Made by a program: the position numbers and the translations under genes. From Desulfobacula sp. (lineage in GTDB: Bacteria > Desulfobacterota > Desulfobacteria > Desulfobacterales > Desulfobacteraceae): 64,000 nucleotides of DNA. This document shows, in pieces, positions 15,821 to 25,126 of the stretch; within the stretch, counting starts at the first letter, position 1, and each line of letters starts with the position of its first letter. The notes below the pieces were generated by a model. The model ran no database searches. It had not been told where the DNA came from and was given only the letters and a program-made list of their open reading frames with translations. The stretch lies in contig NZ_JAQYWD010000027.1 in assembly GCF_030145145.1 (NCBI RefSeq), positions 27,091-91,090 on the forward strand, read 5' to 3'.

Positions 15821-17230
15821 ATGAGATCTGTTTTTTGGGTTGTTCTGGCCAGTATACTGTTGTTTTCCGGTTGTAAAACCCTTGAACCCGAACCCCGCCC
15901 CCCGCTTCCCATAATAATACCCGACCATTTTTCCATGGATCAAGGCGGCACTGAAACCATGGAGAGCTGGTGGCAAATCTTTGGCAGTGATGAGCTCAAT
16001 GCCTTGATTCAGGATGCCCTGAACAATAATTTTGATTTAACGACCCTGGCGGCAAAAACGGCCCAGGCCGAAGCCCTGGTTAAAAAAGAGAATGCTGCTT
16101 TTTTCCCAGATCTGGGGTTCTCGGCGGGTGGCCAGAAACGCGGCACCCAGGTGAAACAGGGCGGTAAACGTGCGGTTTTTGATGACACCCATTCCTGGCA
16201 GGGGACCTTGAGCGGGTCCTATACGGCAGACGTCTGGGGGGAAACCGCCGCGGGTAAACAGGCCCGAATGGCCAGTTTAAAGGCTGCCGAACTGGCATTC
16301 AGAACGGCTGCCCTGGAAGTGACGGCCGGGATAGCCGAAACCTGGGTTGATATCATTTCCGTCCGGAACAAGAACCGCATCCTGGACCACCAGATCCAGA
16401 TCAACCAGACCCTGTTGAAACTGCAACGCTTACGCTTTGTTAATGGAAAGGCAAATGCCCTGGATGTGTCCCAGCAGAGGGAAGCCCTGGCCGAGGCCAG
16501 TTCCCAGGTCCCCCTGCTGGAAAAGCAGGAACGACTGTTGTTAAACCACCTGGCCTTTTTGTCCGGGAAAACACAGGTGGATCCCCTTCAGGTAACCACC
16601 CCCCTTCTGCCGGAACCGGTGCCCCTTCCCCGGGTGGGGATTCCATCGGAACTGCTGAAAAACCGGCCCGATATACAGGCGGCCAGAATGCGATTGTCTT
16701 CAGCACTTTGGGAGGTGACCGCCGCCAGGGCAGATCTTTTACCCACGTTTAACCTGACGGCCCAGGCCCTGTTTTCCAGTGGGACTCTGGATCTGTTGTT
16801 CCAAAACTGGGTGGCCACCCTGGCCGCCAGCATTGCCGGTCCCCTGGTGGATGGGGGACTGCGACGGGCTGAGCTGGACCGGGTTCAAGCCGTGGTTGAC
16901 GAAACCGTATCCGTTTATGCCCGGACGATAGCCCAGGCCATCTTTGAGGTGGAAGACCTTTTGGTGACGCTCCAGAAACAGGCAACCTATATCCGATTAC
17001 TGGAAGAAGAACTTGAGGTGGTTCGCCTGACCTTGAAAGATGCCAGGGTCCAATACCAGAATGGTAAAAGCAGTTATCTGGCCTATCTCATTGCCTGGAC
17101 CAGCATTGAACGGCTGGAAAGACAATTGGTGGGGGAGCGGGCAACGCTGGTCAAAGAGCAGATCAAACTTTACCGGTCCCTGGGATGGACAATGGTTCCT
17201 GAATTGAAATACATTCGAGACGTAAGATAG
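15821..17230 (+). CDS. Outer-membrane efflux lipoprotein (TolC/NodT/OprM family)
   Basis: About 469 residues. It is the outer-membrane channel of a tripartite drug or solute efflux pump. A lipoprotein signal ends in LLFSGC, so the mature protein should be acylated on Cys. Two outer-membrane-efflux repeats are present (SWWQIFGSDELNALIQDALN near the start, LLPTFNLTAQALFSSG in the second half, and the diagnostic NRPDIQAARMRL). The start is placed at ATG 15821 because an AGAGGA Shine-Dalgarno sits just upstream; an ATG at 15803 would swallow this site. The adaptor and RND genes follow directly in one operon. Confidence 0.92.
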   Translation: MRSVFWVVLASILLFSGCKTLEPEPRPPLPIIIPDHFSMDQGGTETMESWWQIFGSDELNALIQDALNNNFDLTTLAAKTAQAEALVKKENAAFFPDLGFSAGGQKRGTQVKQGGKRAVFDDTHSWQGTLSGSYTADVWGETAAGKQARMASLKAAELAFRTAALEVTAGIAETWVDIISVRNKNRILDHQIQINQTLLKLQRLRFVNGKANALDVSQQREALAEASSQVPLLEKQERLLLNHLAFLSGKTQVDPLQVTTPLLPEPVPLPRVGIPSELLKNRPDIQAARMRLSSALWEVTAARADLLPTFNLTAQALFSSGTLDLLFQNWVATLAASIAGPLVDGGLRRAELDRVQAVVDETVSVYARTIAQAIFEVEDLLVTLQKQATYIRLLEEELEVVRLTLKDARVQYQNGKSSYLAYLIAWTSIERLERQLVGERATLVKEQIKLYRSLGWTMVPELKYIRDVR

Positions 17231-17263
17231 GGGTTGAATAGATGAAAAGGTGGCTGAATTAAG

Positions 17264-18448
17264 ATGAGTGAGCGTAAAACAAAAGGGTCTGCACTCCGTC
17301 TGCTGATTCGCATTGCCGTGCCGGTCTGCCTGATCCTAGCAGGGGTGGCAGGATTTAATTATTTCAAGTCAAGGGAAGTGACACTCAAACGAAAACCGCC
17401 CCTTCGGCAGGCTGCCGTGGTAGAGACCCTTACCCTGGAACCGGGGAATTATCAAAGTTATGTTACGGTCATGGGGAAGGTCATGCCGGACAAGGAAATC
17501 ATATTAAAAGCCCAAGTGTCCGGAGAAGTGGTGTCCATTTCTGAAAAGTTTGTCCAGGGCGGGTTGATGAAAAAGGGAGAGACCCTTCTGCGGCTGGAAG
17601 ATTCAGATTATCAAATAGCGGTTCAAAAAGCCCAGAGTGCTGTGAATAAGGCCCTGTCAGACCTGGCCATTGAAAGAGGCAGCCAGCTCATCGCAAAAGA
17701 GGAGCTCAAATTGATTAATGAGGTTTCCCCGGTGGAGATGACGGGAACAGATCTGGCGTTGCGCAAGCCCCAGCTGGTCCAGGCAAATGCGGTGGTGGAG
17801 AGTGCCCGGGCAGACCTTGAACAAGCCCGGTTGAACCTGTCCCGGACCCGGGTCCGGGTGCCGTTTAATGCCCTTATCCTTGAAAAACAGGTGGATTCAG
17901 GGTCCCTCGTGCCTGCCCAGGGCACCCTGGCCACCCTGGTGGATGTGGATGCATACCAGGTTGAAGCCGTGGTGCCGCCGGACCGGCTGGCCGCCCTCAG
18001 GATCAATGAAACAACCGGCAGTGAGGCCATTATTCATTCCCAGTACTCGCAACAGACCTGGAAGGGCAAGGTGGTTCGAACCACCGGGAAAATAACCGAC
18101 AAAAGCCGGATGGCCGGGGTCATTATCCTGGTGGCCGATCCCCTGGGCTTAAAGGGGACAGACAAGCGACCGCCCCTTCTGCTGGCGGATCATGTGGATG
18201 TCCGGATCATGGGACCCCGCCTGGAAAATGTCTTTTCCTTACCCCGATCCCTGCTCAGAGACGGGAACACGGTGTGGGTGTACCGTTCCGGGGTCCTTGA
18301 AATCAGAGCGGTGGGCCTTGCCTGGAAAGAAGACGGGGTGGTGTATGTCAATACCGGTATTCGTACCGGGGATGCCGTGATCACATCGGATCTGCCGGCA
18401 CCGGTGAAAGGAATGGCCCTGCAGTCGGCATCCGGAGGCCGCCCATGA
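17264..18448 (+). CDS. RND efflux periplasmic adaptor (membrane fusion protein, HlyD/AcrA family)
   Basis: A 394-residue adaptor anchored by an N-terminal hydrophobic segment (about residues 13-30). The lipoyl/barrel-sandwich halves (VMPDKEIILKAQVSGEVVSI and LILEKQVDSGSLVPAQGTLA) flank an alpha-hairpin of about 90 residues, followed by the beta-barrel and membrane-proximal domains. It links the inner-membrane RND pump to the outer-membrane channel encoded just upstream. Its stop overlaps the RND gene start by 4 bases (ATGA). Substrate is not predictable. Confidence 0.92.
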   Translation: MSERKTKGSALRLLIRIAVPVCLILAGVAGFNYFKSREVTLKRKPPLRQAAVVETLTLEPGNYQSYVTVMGKVMPDKEIILKAQVSGEVVSISEKFVQGGLMKKGETLLRLEDSDYQIAVQKAQSAVNKALSDLAIERGSQLIAKEELKLINEVSPVEMTGTDLALRKPQLVQANAVVESARADLEQARLNLSRTRVRVPFNALILEKQVDSGSLVPAQGTLATLVDVDAYQVEAVVPPDRLAALRINETTGSEAIIHSQYSQQTWKGKVVRTTGKITDKSRMAGVIILVADPLGLKGTDKRPPLLLADHVDVRIMGPRLENVFSLPRSLLRDGNTVWVYRSGVLEIRAVGLAWKEDGVVYVNTGIRTGDAVITSDLPAPVKGMALQSASGGRP

Positions 18449-21400
18449 CCCAGGGTGCGGATCCCCGGAAATTTCGAGGCCCCATTGCCTGGATGGCCGG
18501 CAATACCGTGGCCGCCAACCTGGTCATGGCCGTACTGCTGGTGGGCGGACTGTTTATGGGGTTTAGCATCACCCAGGAGGTGTTTCCGGAATTCAGCCTT
18601 GACCGGGTGACCATTTCTGTGGCCTATCCCGGTGCCAGTCCCGAAGAGGTGGAAAATGGTATTATCCGTGCCATTGAGGAGGCGGTGCAGGACCTGGAAG
18701 GCATTGATGAAGTGACGGCCACGGCCAGTGAGGGGGTGGCGTTTATCAGCATCGAAGCCCTGGAAGGAACCGATATCAATCGGCTGTGGCAGGAGATTAA
18801 AAGTGAGGTGGACCGCATCAATACCTTTCCGGATGAATCCGAAGATCCCCAGGTGATGATCGCCGCCAGGAAACGCGAAGTCCTCCGGGTGGCCCTGTAC
18901 GGGGACGCGTTGGAAACAACCCTGCGGGCCCTGGCCGACCAGATCCGGGATGAGCTGCTCATGGATGAGGGCATCACCCAGGTGGAACTGGAAGGGGTTC
19001 GGGACCGGGAGATTCAAGTGGAAATTTCCCAGCAGACCCTGCGGCGGTTCGGCATTACCCTTCAGGATGTGGCCATTATCATCTCCAGGGCATCGGTGGA
19101 ACTGGGGGGCGGCAGCATCAAAACCCGGGGGGGCGATATCCTTCTGCGGATCAGGGACCGCAAAGACTATGCCAGGCAATATGCCAGGCTTCCGATCATT
19201 ACCCTGGAAGACGGATCCAGTGTATTGCTGGAAGATATGGCAACCGTGACCGAGGGTTTTGAAGATACGGACAATTGGGCGTCCTTTAATGGCAAGCGGG
19301 CCGTCATCATAGAGGTCTACCGGGTGGGGGATCAGACGCCGACCCAGGTGGCAACGGCAGGCAAAGCCGTGATCCAGCGCATCAATCGGTCATTGCCCGA
19401 GGGGGTCAGCCTCACCGTTTTAAGGGATTTATCCAAAATCTTTGCCCAGAGAGCGGATCTGTTGCTGCGGAATGGCTATTTCGGGCTGGGGCTGGTCTTT
19501 TTTTTCCTGGCCCTGTTCCTTGAAATCCGGCTGGCCTTCTGGGTCAGTCTGGGGATCCCCATCTCTTTTTTAGGGTCTTTTCTTTTTTTATCCCCCACGA
19601 TGTTTTCCATTAATATGATCAGCATGTTTGCGTTTATTGTGACCCTGGGAATTGTGGTGGATGATGCGGTGGTGGTGGGGGAGAACATTTATTTTTGTCG
19701 ACGTCAGGGACTGCCGTTTCTAACGGCGGCCATACAGGGAACCCGGAGCATTGCCATGCCCGTGGTCTTTAGTGTGATTACCAATATGGTGGCCTTTGTC
19801 CCGTTGCTGTTTGTGCCGGGCTTTATGGGAAAGGTGTTTAAAACCATTCCCATTGTGGTGATTGCCGTGTTCGGGGTCTCTTTGATTGAGAGCCTGTATA
19901 TTTTGCCGGCCCATTTAAGTCATAAAAGCCGCCGGCCCTTATTTTTTCCCCTGAATTATCTTGAAAAATGGCAGGAACGGTTCAGCAAAGCCTTTGAAGC
20001 CTTTGTCAAAAAGAAATACGGCGGGGTGTTGTTCTGGCTGCTGCATCATCGCTATGCAGTTATTTCCCTGGGGATTGCATTGCTCCTGATCTCGGCCGGT
20101 TATGTGTCTTCCGGTCGCATGGGCATGGAGATGTTTCCCAAGGTGGAGTCTGATTATGCGTTTTGTGAAGCGTTCCTGCCCTATGGATCCCCCGCCCGGA
20201 GCTTGACCGCTGTTGAACAGCAATTGGTTCAAATGGCCCAGCAGGTGGTGGCTGACAATGGCGATCAGGATCTGTCCACGGGTATTTTTTCCCAGGTCAG
20301 TGATAACCGGGTCCGGGTCAGAATTTATCTGACCGATCCGGATGTACGACCCTTGAATACCTCCCAGGTCACCCATCTATGGCGACAAAAGACAGGGGTC
20401 CTTCCCGGGGTTGAGACCCTTACCTTTGAGTCCAACCGAGGGGGGCCGGGTTCCGGGAAAAATCTCACCGTCAGCTTGAGTCACCGAAACAAGGCGTATC
20501 TGGACCGGGCAGGGGAAGACCTTGCCCAAAGCCTGTCCGAATATCCCATTGTCCATGATATTGATGACGGATCTGCCAAGGGGAAAAAACAATTTGATAT
20601 CACCGTGAGCCCGGCAGGCAAACAAATGGGACTCACCTCCCGGGAAGTGGCCAACCAGATCCGTCATGCCTTTCAGGGGGTCGCGGCCGTGAAAAACCAG
20701 CGGGGAAGAAGTGAGGTCACGGTCCGGGTCCGGTTACCGGCGACAGAACGCATGTCTGAAGCCACGTTTGAAGACCTGGTGCTCCAGGCACCGGCCGGGG
20801 AGATTCTGCTGCGCAATGCCGTAGATACCCTTGCCGGCAGGGCCTATACAACGATCATAAGAACCAATGGGAAACGCGAAATTTCCGTTACCGCCAATGT
20901 CCGGCCCCCTTCCCAGGCGGAAAATATTGTAACAGATCTGAAAAAGGATATCCTGCCGGCGCTGCTGGGCAAATATCCCGGGTTGTCGGTTAGTTTTAAG
21001 GGCCGTCAGGCAGATCTCCGGGAAAGTGTCTCGGCCCTGCTAAAGGGCCTGGGACTTGCATTGCTCTGTATTTTTGCCCTTTTGGCCATCCCGTTTAAGA
21101 GCTATCTGCAACCGTTTATCATTATGTTCTGTATCCCTTTCGGGATGATTGGGGCCATTGCCGGTCACCTGATCATGGGGTATTCCCTTTCCGTCATGAG
21201 TTTGTTCGGGCTGGTGGCCATGTCCGGGGTGGTGGTGAATGATTCGCTGGTGTTGATTGATTTTGCCAACCGACGGTATCGCCAGGGGGTGCCGGTGCTG
21301 TATGCGGTTCATGCCGCAGGGATTCAGAGATTCCGGCCGATTTTGCTGACCACGTTGACCACCTGCGGCGGGTTGGGGCCGATTATCCTGGAGACCTCCC

Positions 21401-21582
21401 GCCAGGCAAGATTTATGATCCCCATGGCCATTTCCCTTGGGTTCGGCATTTTGTTTGCCACCTTTATTACCCTTGTGATGGTGCCTTGCCTTTACATGAT
21501 CCTTGAAGATATGAAACGCCTGTTTATCCCGGCAAAACAATTGCCGGAACCGGCATACGCACCAGAGGAACAGGAGATATAA
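18445..21582 (+). CDS. RND family efflux transporter, inner-membrane pump
   Basis: A 1045-residue AcrB/MdtB-like proton-driven pump with twelve membrane segments in two halves. Typical elements are the first helix after residue 20, the periplasmic porter loop (VAYPGASPEEVENGIIRAIE), the TM4 region with adjacent acidic residues (VTLGIVVDDAVVVGENIYF) and the second half ending with SGVVVNDSLVLIDFANR and RPILLTTLTTCGGLGPII. The DD pair of TM4 is intact, consistent with proton translocation. Closest in style to the COG0841 members of anaerobes. It completes the tripartite operon; no adjacent regulator is visible. Confidence 0.94.
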   Translation: MTQGADPRKFRGPIAWMAGNTVAANLVMAVLLVGGLFMGFSITQEVFPEFSLDRVTISVAYPGASPEEVENGIIRAIEEAVQDLEGIDEVTATASEGVAFISIEALEGTDINRLWQEIKSEVDRINTFPDESEDPQVMIAARKREVLRVALYGDALETTLRALADQIRDELLMDEGITQVELEGVRDREIQVEISQQTLRRFGITLQDVAIIISRASVELGGGSIKTRGGDILLRIRDRKDYARQYARLPIITLEDGSSVLLEDMATVTEGFEDTDNWASFNGKRAVIIEVYRVGDQTPTQVATAGKAVIQRINRSLPEGVSLTVLRDLSKIFAQRADLLLRNGYFGLGLVFFFLALFLEIRLAFWVSLGIPISFLGSFLFLSPTMFSINMISMFAFIVTLGIVVDDAVVVGENIYFCRRQGLPFLTAAIQGTRSIAMPVVFSVITNMVAFVPLLFVPGFMGKVFKTIPIVVIAVFGVSLIESLYILPAHLSHKSRRPLFFPLNYLEKWQERFSKAFEAFVKKKYGGVLFWLLHHRYAVISLGIALLLISAGYVSSGRMGMEMFPKVESDYAFCEAFLPYGSPARSLTAVEQQLVQMAQQVVADNGDQDLSTGIFSQVSDNRVRVRIYLTDPDVRPLNTSQVTHLWRQKTGVLPGVETLTFESNRGGPGSGKNLTVSLSHRNKAYLDRAGEDLAQSLSEYPIVHDIDDGSAKGKKQFDITVSPAGKQMGLTSREVANQIRHAFQGVAAVKNQRGRSEVTVRVRLPATERMSEATFEDLVLQAPAGEILLRNAVDTLAGRAYTTIIRTNGKREISVTANVRPPSQAENIVTDLKKDILPALLGKYPGLSVSFKGRQADLRESVSALLKGLGLALLCIFALLAIPFKSYLQPFIIMFCIPFGMIGAIAGHLIMGYSLSVMSLFGLVAMSGVVVNDSLVLIDFANRRYRQGVPVLYAVHAAGIQRFRPILLTTLTTCGGLGPIILETSRQARFMIPMAISLGFGILFATFITLVMVPCLYMILEDMKRLFIPAKQLPEPAYAPEEQEI

Positions 21583-21585
21583 CCC

Positions 21586-24021
21586 ATGAGTACGTTGAAT
21601 TTAAACCGGGTCATGACGCCTCAATCCATTGCCGTGGTCGGGGCCAGCCCCAGGAAAGGCAGTGTGGGCGCAGTGATCATGGAAAACCTCATGGCCGGAG
21701 GATTTGCCGGAGAAATTTTCCCGGTGAATCCAAAGCATGCGGGTGTACAGGGGATTCAGACCTGGGCGGATGTTGCGGATCTTCCCCAGGCAGTGGACCT
21801 GGCCGTGATTGCCACCCCCATTGCCTCGGTCCCGGATATTCTTGAGGCCTGCAGCCGCAAACGGATGGGGGGCGCCGTGATTATTTCAGCCGGGGACAGT
21901 CTCTCCCGGGATCCGGAAAAAAAAATAACCGAACAGATCCGGGAGATCTCCCAAAGAACAGGACTGAGGGTCATTGGTCCGGACAGTGTCGGCATCGTGA
22001 ACACGGCCCGGGGAATGAACACCAGTATCATGCATCGGATCCCCCTGCCCGGTAAAATTGCTTTTTTATCCCAGAGCGGTGCGGTCTGCTCGTCTGTCCT
22101 GGATATGGCCCTGCGGGAAAATGTTGGATTTTCCCATTTTGTAAACCTGGGATCCATGCAGGATGTCTGTTTTGCCGATATGTTGGATTTCCTCGGGTCG
22201 TTATACGAGGTGGAGAGTATTGTCATGTACGTGGAACGGCTGGTGGATATTCGAAATTTCATGAGTGCGGCCCGGGCTGTCTCCCGGGTCAAACCCATTA
22301 TCGCATTGAAATCAGACCGGTCCGGTCCCCATATCCTCCCTTGTGAAGATGATATTTATGAGGCGGCTTTCAAGCGGGCAGGGATCCTGCGGGTCAGTGA
22401 ACTTGAAGAATTGTTTGATTGTGCCCAGTTTCTGGCAAAGCAGAAACGTCCCCGGGGGTCGAGACTGGCCATTGTTTCCAATGGCAGCGGGATCGGGGTG
22501 ATGGCCCAGGATGCCCTGGCCCGGCACGGGCTTAAGCCGGCAGACCTGTCTGAGAAAACCCTTGGTGACCTTGAAAATGTATTGAAAAAAAAATGGAGCC
22601 AAACCAATCCCATTGATCTGTCCAGAAGCGCATCCGACACCCATTATCTTCAGACGGCTGCCCTGTGCATGAATGCCCCGGAGATTGATGGCCTGTTGCT
22701 GTTGAGTTCTCCCGTGGGCACCTATGATTCCGAACCCCTGGCAAAGGAATTGGCCCTGCTGTTGAAAACCAGTCCCTGCCCCGTGTTTACCTCCTGGATG
22801 GGGGGGTTGGACGTTGATCGGTCCCGGGCGATTTTCAACCAGGCCGGCATGGTGAGTTATGAAACCCCTGAACGGGCCGTCCGGGCCTTTGTAAACCTGT
22901 ATCAGTATGGGAAAAATATAGAAACGCTTCAGGAAATTCCCTACCGGACAGACACACGCCTGAATGTCAACCGGGTGAGGGCCCGGGAGATTATTCAACA
23001 GGGGCTAAAGATCCGGGGGGGACATCTGCCGGACCTCCTGGCAAAAGACCTGGTGGCCGCCTATGGCATTCCTGTAGTGGCCAGCCGGACAGTGGGTATC
23101 CCGGATTATGAGTTGACCATCAGTGCCCAGCGCCATCCTGCGTTTGGCCCGGTGATCCGGTTTGGCCTGGGCGGTATCATGACGGATGTGTTCAAGGATG
23201 TGTCCATGGCATTTCCCCCCCTGAACCGGCAGCTGGCCCGAACCGCCCTGGAAGAGACACGGATTTCAAAAGTGTTTGCCGGGTATCGGAAGATTGAACG
23301 ACTGGACATGGCAGAGCTTGAAGAAATCCTGATCCGGTTGAGCCGGCTGGTGACGGATTTTCCGGAGATAGCAGCCATTGATATCAACCCGGTGCACGTA
23401 AAAGCGGGGCAAATGATGGCCGCCGGTGGCCGTGTGATCGTGGAGAAAACCCGGTTGAAATCGCCAGCCCATCTGATCATCAGCCCCTATCCCTACTGGC
23501 AGGAAACCGTTGTCCGGATCCGGGGGGATGAATCTCTTTTTGTCCGGCCTGTCCGTCCCAGTGATGCCCAGCAGATGATTGATCTGTTTGATGAACTGTC
23601 CCCGGAAACCGTGTATTTAAGATTTTTTTCCCCCATTAAAGAGATGTCCAGGTCCATGCTCATTAAATTGAGCCAGATTGATTATGACAGGGAAATCGCC
23701 CTGATGGCGTTTTCCGGAACTTCAGCGGACAGAAAACTTGTGGGGGTGTCCCGTATTATCTTTTTGCCCGATGGTAAACACGGCGAATTTGCCATTGTCC
23801 TGGCGGATGCGTATCACGGAAAAGGCCTGGGGAAAAAACTGCTCCACCATGCCCTGGTCTGTGCCCGGCAATACGGCCTTGAGCAGGTTTGGGGACCGGT
23901 GATCACCACCAATTCCCCCATGCTCAACCTGGCCAGGAACCTGGGGTTCAGGGTTGTAAGAGACCTGGATTCATCAGAATACAAAGTGATTCTTGACCTT
24001 GAGAATCTGGGGAAACTTTAA
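21586..24021 (+). CDS. Pat-like protein acetyltransferase: acyl-CoA synthetase (NDP-forming)-like region fused to GNAT domain
   Basis: 811 residues. CoA-binding Rossmann domain (residues about 8-130, SIAVVGASPRKGSVG), succinyl-CoA-ligase-like domain (about 150-290, AFLSQSGAVCSSVLD), a remnant ATP-grasp region (about 480-640) and a C-terminal GNAT domain from about 650 (VRPVRPSDAQQMIDLFDELS, then DAYHGKGLGKKLLHHAL). The loop that in true ADP-forming acyl-CoA synthetases carries the phosphohistidine (ASHTGA-type) is missing: KSDRSGPH runs directly into IYEAAFKRAG. The ATP-grasp N-terminal lobe is also shortened, going from IPVVASRT almost directly to AFGPVIRFGLGG. This matches Pat/PatZ lysine acetyltransferases with a dead ligase better than an acid-CoA ligase. 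It follows the RND gene by three bases. Confidence 0.85.
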   Translation: MSTLNLNRVMTPQSIAVVGASPRKGSVGAVIMENLMAGGFAGEIFPVNPKHAGVQGIQTWADVADLPQAVDLAVIATPIASVPDILEACSRKRMGGAVIISAGDSLSRDPEKKITEQIREISQRTGLRVIGPDSVGIVNTARGMNTSIMHRIPLPGKIAFLSQSGAVCSSVLDMALRENVGFSHFVNLGSMQDVCFADMLDFLGSLYEVESIVMYVERLVDIRNFMSAARAVSRVKPIIALKSDRSGPHILPCEDDIYEAAFKRAGILRVSELEELFDCAQFLAKQKRPRGSRLAIVSNGSGIGVMAQDALARHGLKPADLSEKTLGDLENVLKKKWSQTNPIDLSRSASDTHYLQTAALCMNAPEIDGLLLLSSPVGTYDSEPLAKELALLLKTSPCPVFTSWMGGLDVDRSRAIFNQAGMVSYETPERAVRAFVNLYQYGKNIETLQEIPYRTDTRLNVNRVRAREIIQQGLKIRGGHLPDLLAKDLVAAYGIPVVASRTVGIPDYELTISAQRHPAFGPVIRFGLGGIMTDVFKDVSMAFPPLNRQLARTALEETRISKVFAGYRKIERLDMAELEEILIRLSRLVTDFPEIAAIDINPVHVKAGQMMAAGGRVIVEKTRLKSPAHLIISPYPYWQETVVRIRGDESLFVRPVRPSDAQQMIDLFDELSPETVYLRFFSPIKEMSRSMLIKLSQIDYDREIALMAFSGTSADRKLVGVSRIIFLPDGKHGEFAIVLADAYHGKGLGKKLLHHALVCARQYGLEQVWGPVITTNSPMLNLARNLGFRVVRDLDSSEYKVILDLENLGKL

Positions 24022-24104
24022 GGCGGATAAGGCGCTCAAGCCCCCCTCTGTGTTGGGAGGGTAAAAAGATGCAGGGAATTTTTATATAAAAATGCGACAT
24101 CAGA

Positions 24105-24286
24105 GCCCCCGACGGGCCATGGGATCGGCCCGTTCGGACCCAAAGGCGATCCGCCCATTTGCCCTGCCGGGCGTTAAGAAGCGCAGGCTGTTTGAGGACA
24201 CACCTGCCCGCAGTTCCTGCGCTTTAGACCGGTAGGGCAAATGGGCCGCTGACGGTCCGGGGCCGATCCCATCGCCCGTCGGGGGC
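24105..24286. repeat. 182-bp nested palindromic element
   Basis: Three nested inverted repeats. The outer arms, 24105-24129 and 24262-24286, are 25 bases with one mismatch; middle arms 24153-24170 and 24229-24246 are 18 bases with one mismatch; the inner arms AAGCGCAGG (24179-24187) and CCTGCGCTT (24216-24224) are perfect. The whole could fold into a long branched hairpin. It is GC-richer than its surroundings and fills most of the gap between the Pat-like gene and pyrF. No coding function seen; it looks like a mobile palindromic repeat or non-autonomous element. Confidence 0.85.
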
Positions 24287-24361
24287 GGCATAATACCATT
24301 TTCGTTATTGGTTGTGCCGTCAGGGCATAGCAGTTATTAGCGGTTAAAAAAGGATATTGAT

Positions 24362-25093
24362 ATGCACAAACACGGTAAGGATTATATTGTGTTTCCATTG
24401 GATTTTTCTTCCTTAAAGGAGGCAAAAGCCTATGTGAAACTTCTGGATGGATGGGTGGGGATGTTTAAAATCGGGCTGGAACTGTTCATTGACCAGGGTC
24501 CGTCCGTGGTCCGGATGATCCGAAAACACAGTGGGGCCAAAATATTTCTGGACCTGAAACTGCATGATATCTCTGCCACGGTTCACCGGGCCATGGCACG
24601 GGTGGCAGACCTGGGGGTGGATCTGGTCACGGTCCATTGTTCTTCTTCGGCGGCCATGCTGGAACGCGCCGTTGAAGGGGCAAAAGGGGACACCCGGGTT
24701 CTGGGGGTGACCCTGTTGACGGATAATGACCGGGAAACCCTTGAGGCCGCCGGATTTAAAGACCGGTTTGTACAGGATCCCCGCCTTCTGGTCCTGCACC
24801 GGGCCCGGATGGCCTATGAAGCCGGGTGCAGCGGGGTGGTGTGTTCCGGCCGGGAAGTCCAGCAGATCAAACAGCAGTTTGGACGAGACTTCCTGGCGGT
24901 CACACCGGGGATCCGGCCGGCATGGAGCCTGGTGGAACAAGATGATCAAAAAAGGATTACCACCCCGGGGCAGGCCGTTGCCCTGGGCAGTGACCTGATT
25001 GTCATCGGCCGGCCCATACGGGATGCCCAGGACCCTGCCGGGGCAGCCCAAACCGTTATTCAAGAGATTGAAGTCGCCTTGCGCCAGCCTTAA
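24362..25093 (+). CDS. pyrF: Orotidine 5'-phosphate decarboxylase
   Basis: A 243-residue TIM-barrel enzyme for the last step of UMP synthesis. The catalytic signature is clear: FLDLKLHDISATVHRAM (Lys and Asp of the D-x-K-x-x-D motif), then the phosphate-binding VTPGIRPA and LIVIGRPI. Length is normal for the PyrF type I family. It stands alone on the plus strand after the palindromic element and converges with the aspartate kinase gene, from which it is separated by about 20 bases holding a likely terminator. Confidence 0.95.
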   Translation: MHKHGKDYIVFPLDFSSLKEAKAYVKLLDGWVGMFKIGLELFIDQGPSVVRMIRKHSGAKIFLDLKLHDISATVHRAMARVADLGVDLVTVHCSSSAAMLERAVEGAKGDTRVLGVTLLTDNDRETLEAAGFKDRFVQDPRLLVLHRARMAYEAGCSGVVCSGREVQQIKQQFGRDFLAVTPGIRPAWSLVEQDDQKRITTPGQAVALGSDLIVIGRPIRDAQDPAGAAQTVIQEIEVALRQP

Positions 25094-25126
25094 CCGGTGC
25101 CATTATTTCCGGGGTTATTTTTCTTT
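25091..25126 (+). terminator. Probable rho-independent terminator after pyrF
   Basis: TAACCGG (25091-25097, overlapping the pyrF stop) pairs with CCGGGGTTA (25109-25117) with a small bulge, followed directly by TTTTTCTTT. It overlaps the end of the convergent aspartate kinase gene. Confidence 0.5.

Noticed and set aside
18190..19179. 329-codon minus-strand open frame
   Set aside because: Opposite the adaptor and RND pump genes; low-complexity His/Gly/Asn composition and no recognisable domain.
24100..24425. Short minus-strand frames across the 182-bp palindrome
   Set aside because: They are explained by the repeat sequence and by pyrF on the opposite strand; no Shine-Dalgarno or family resemblance.
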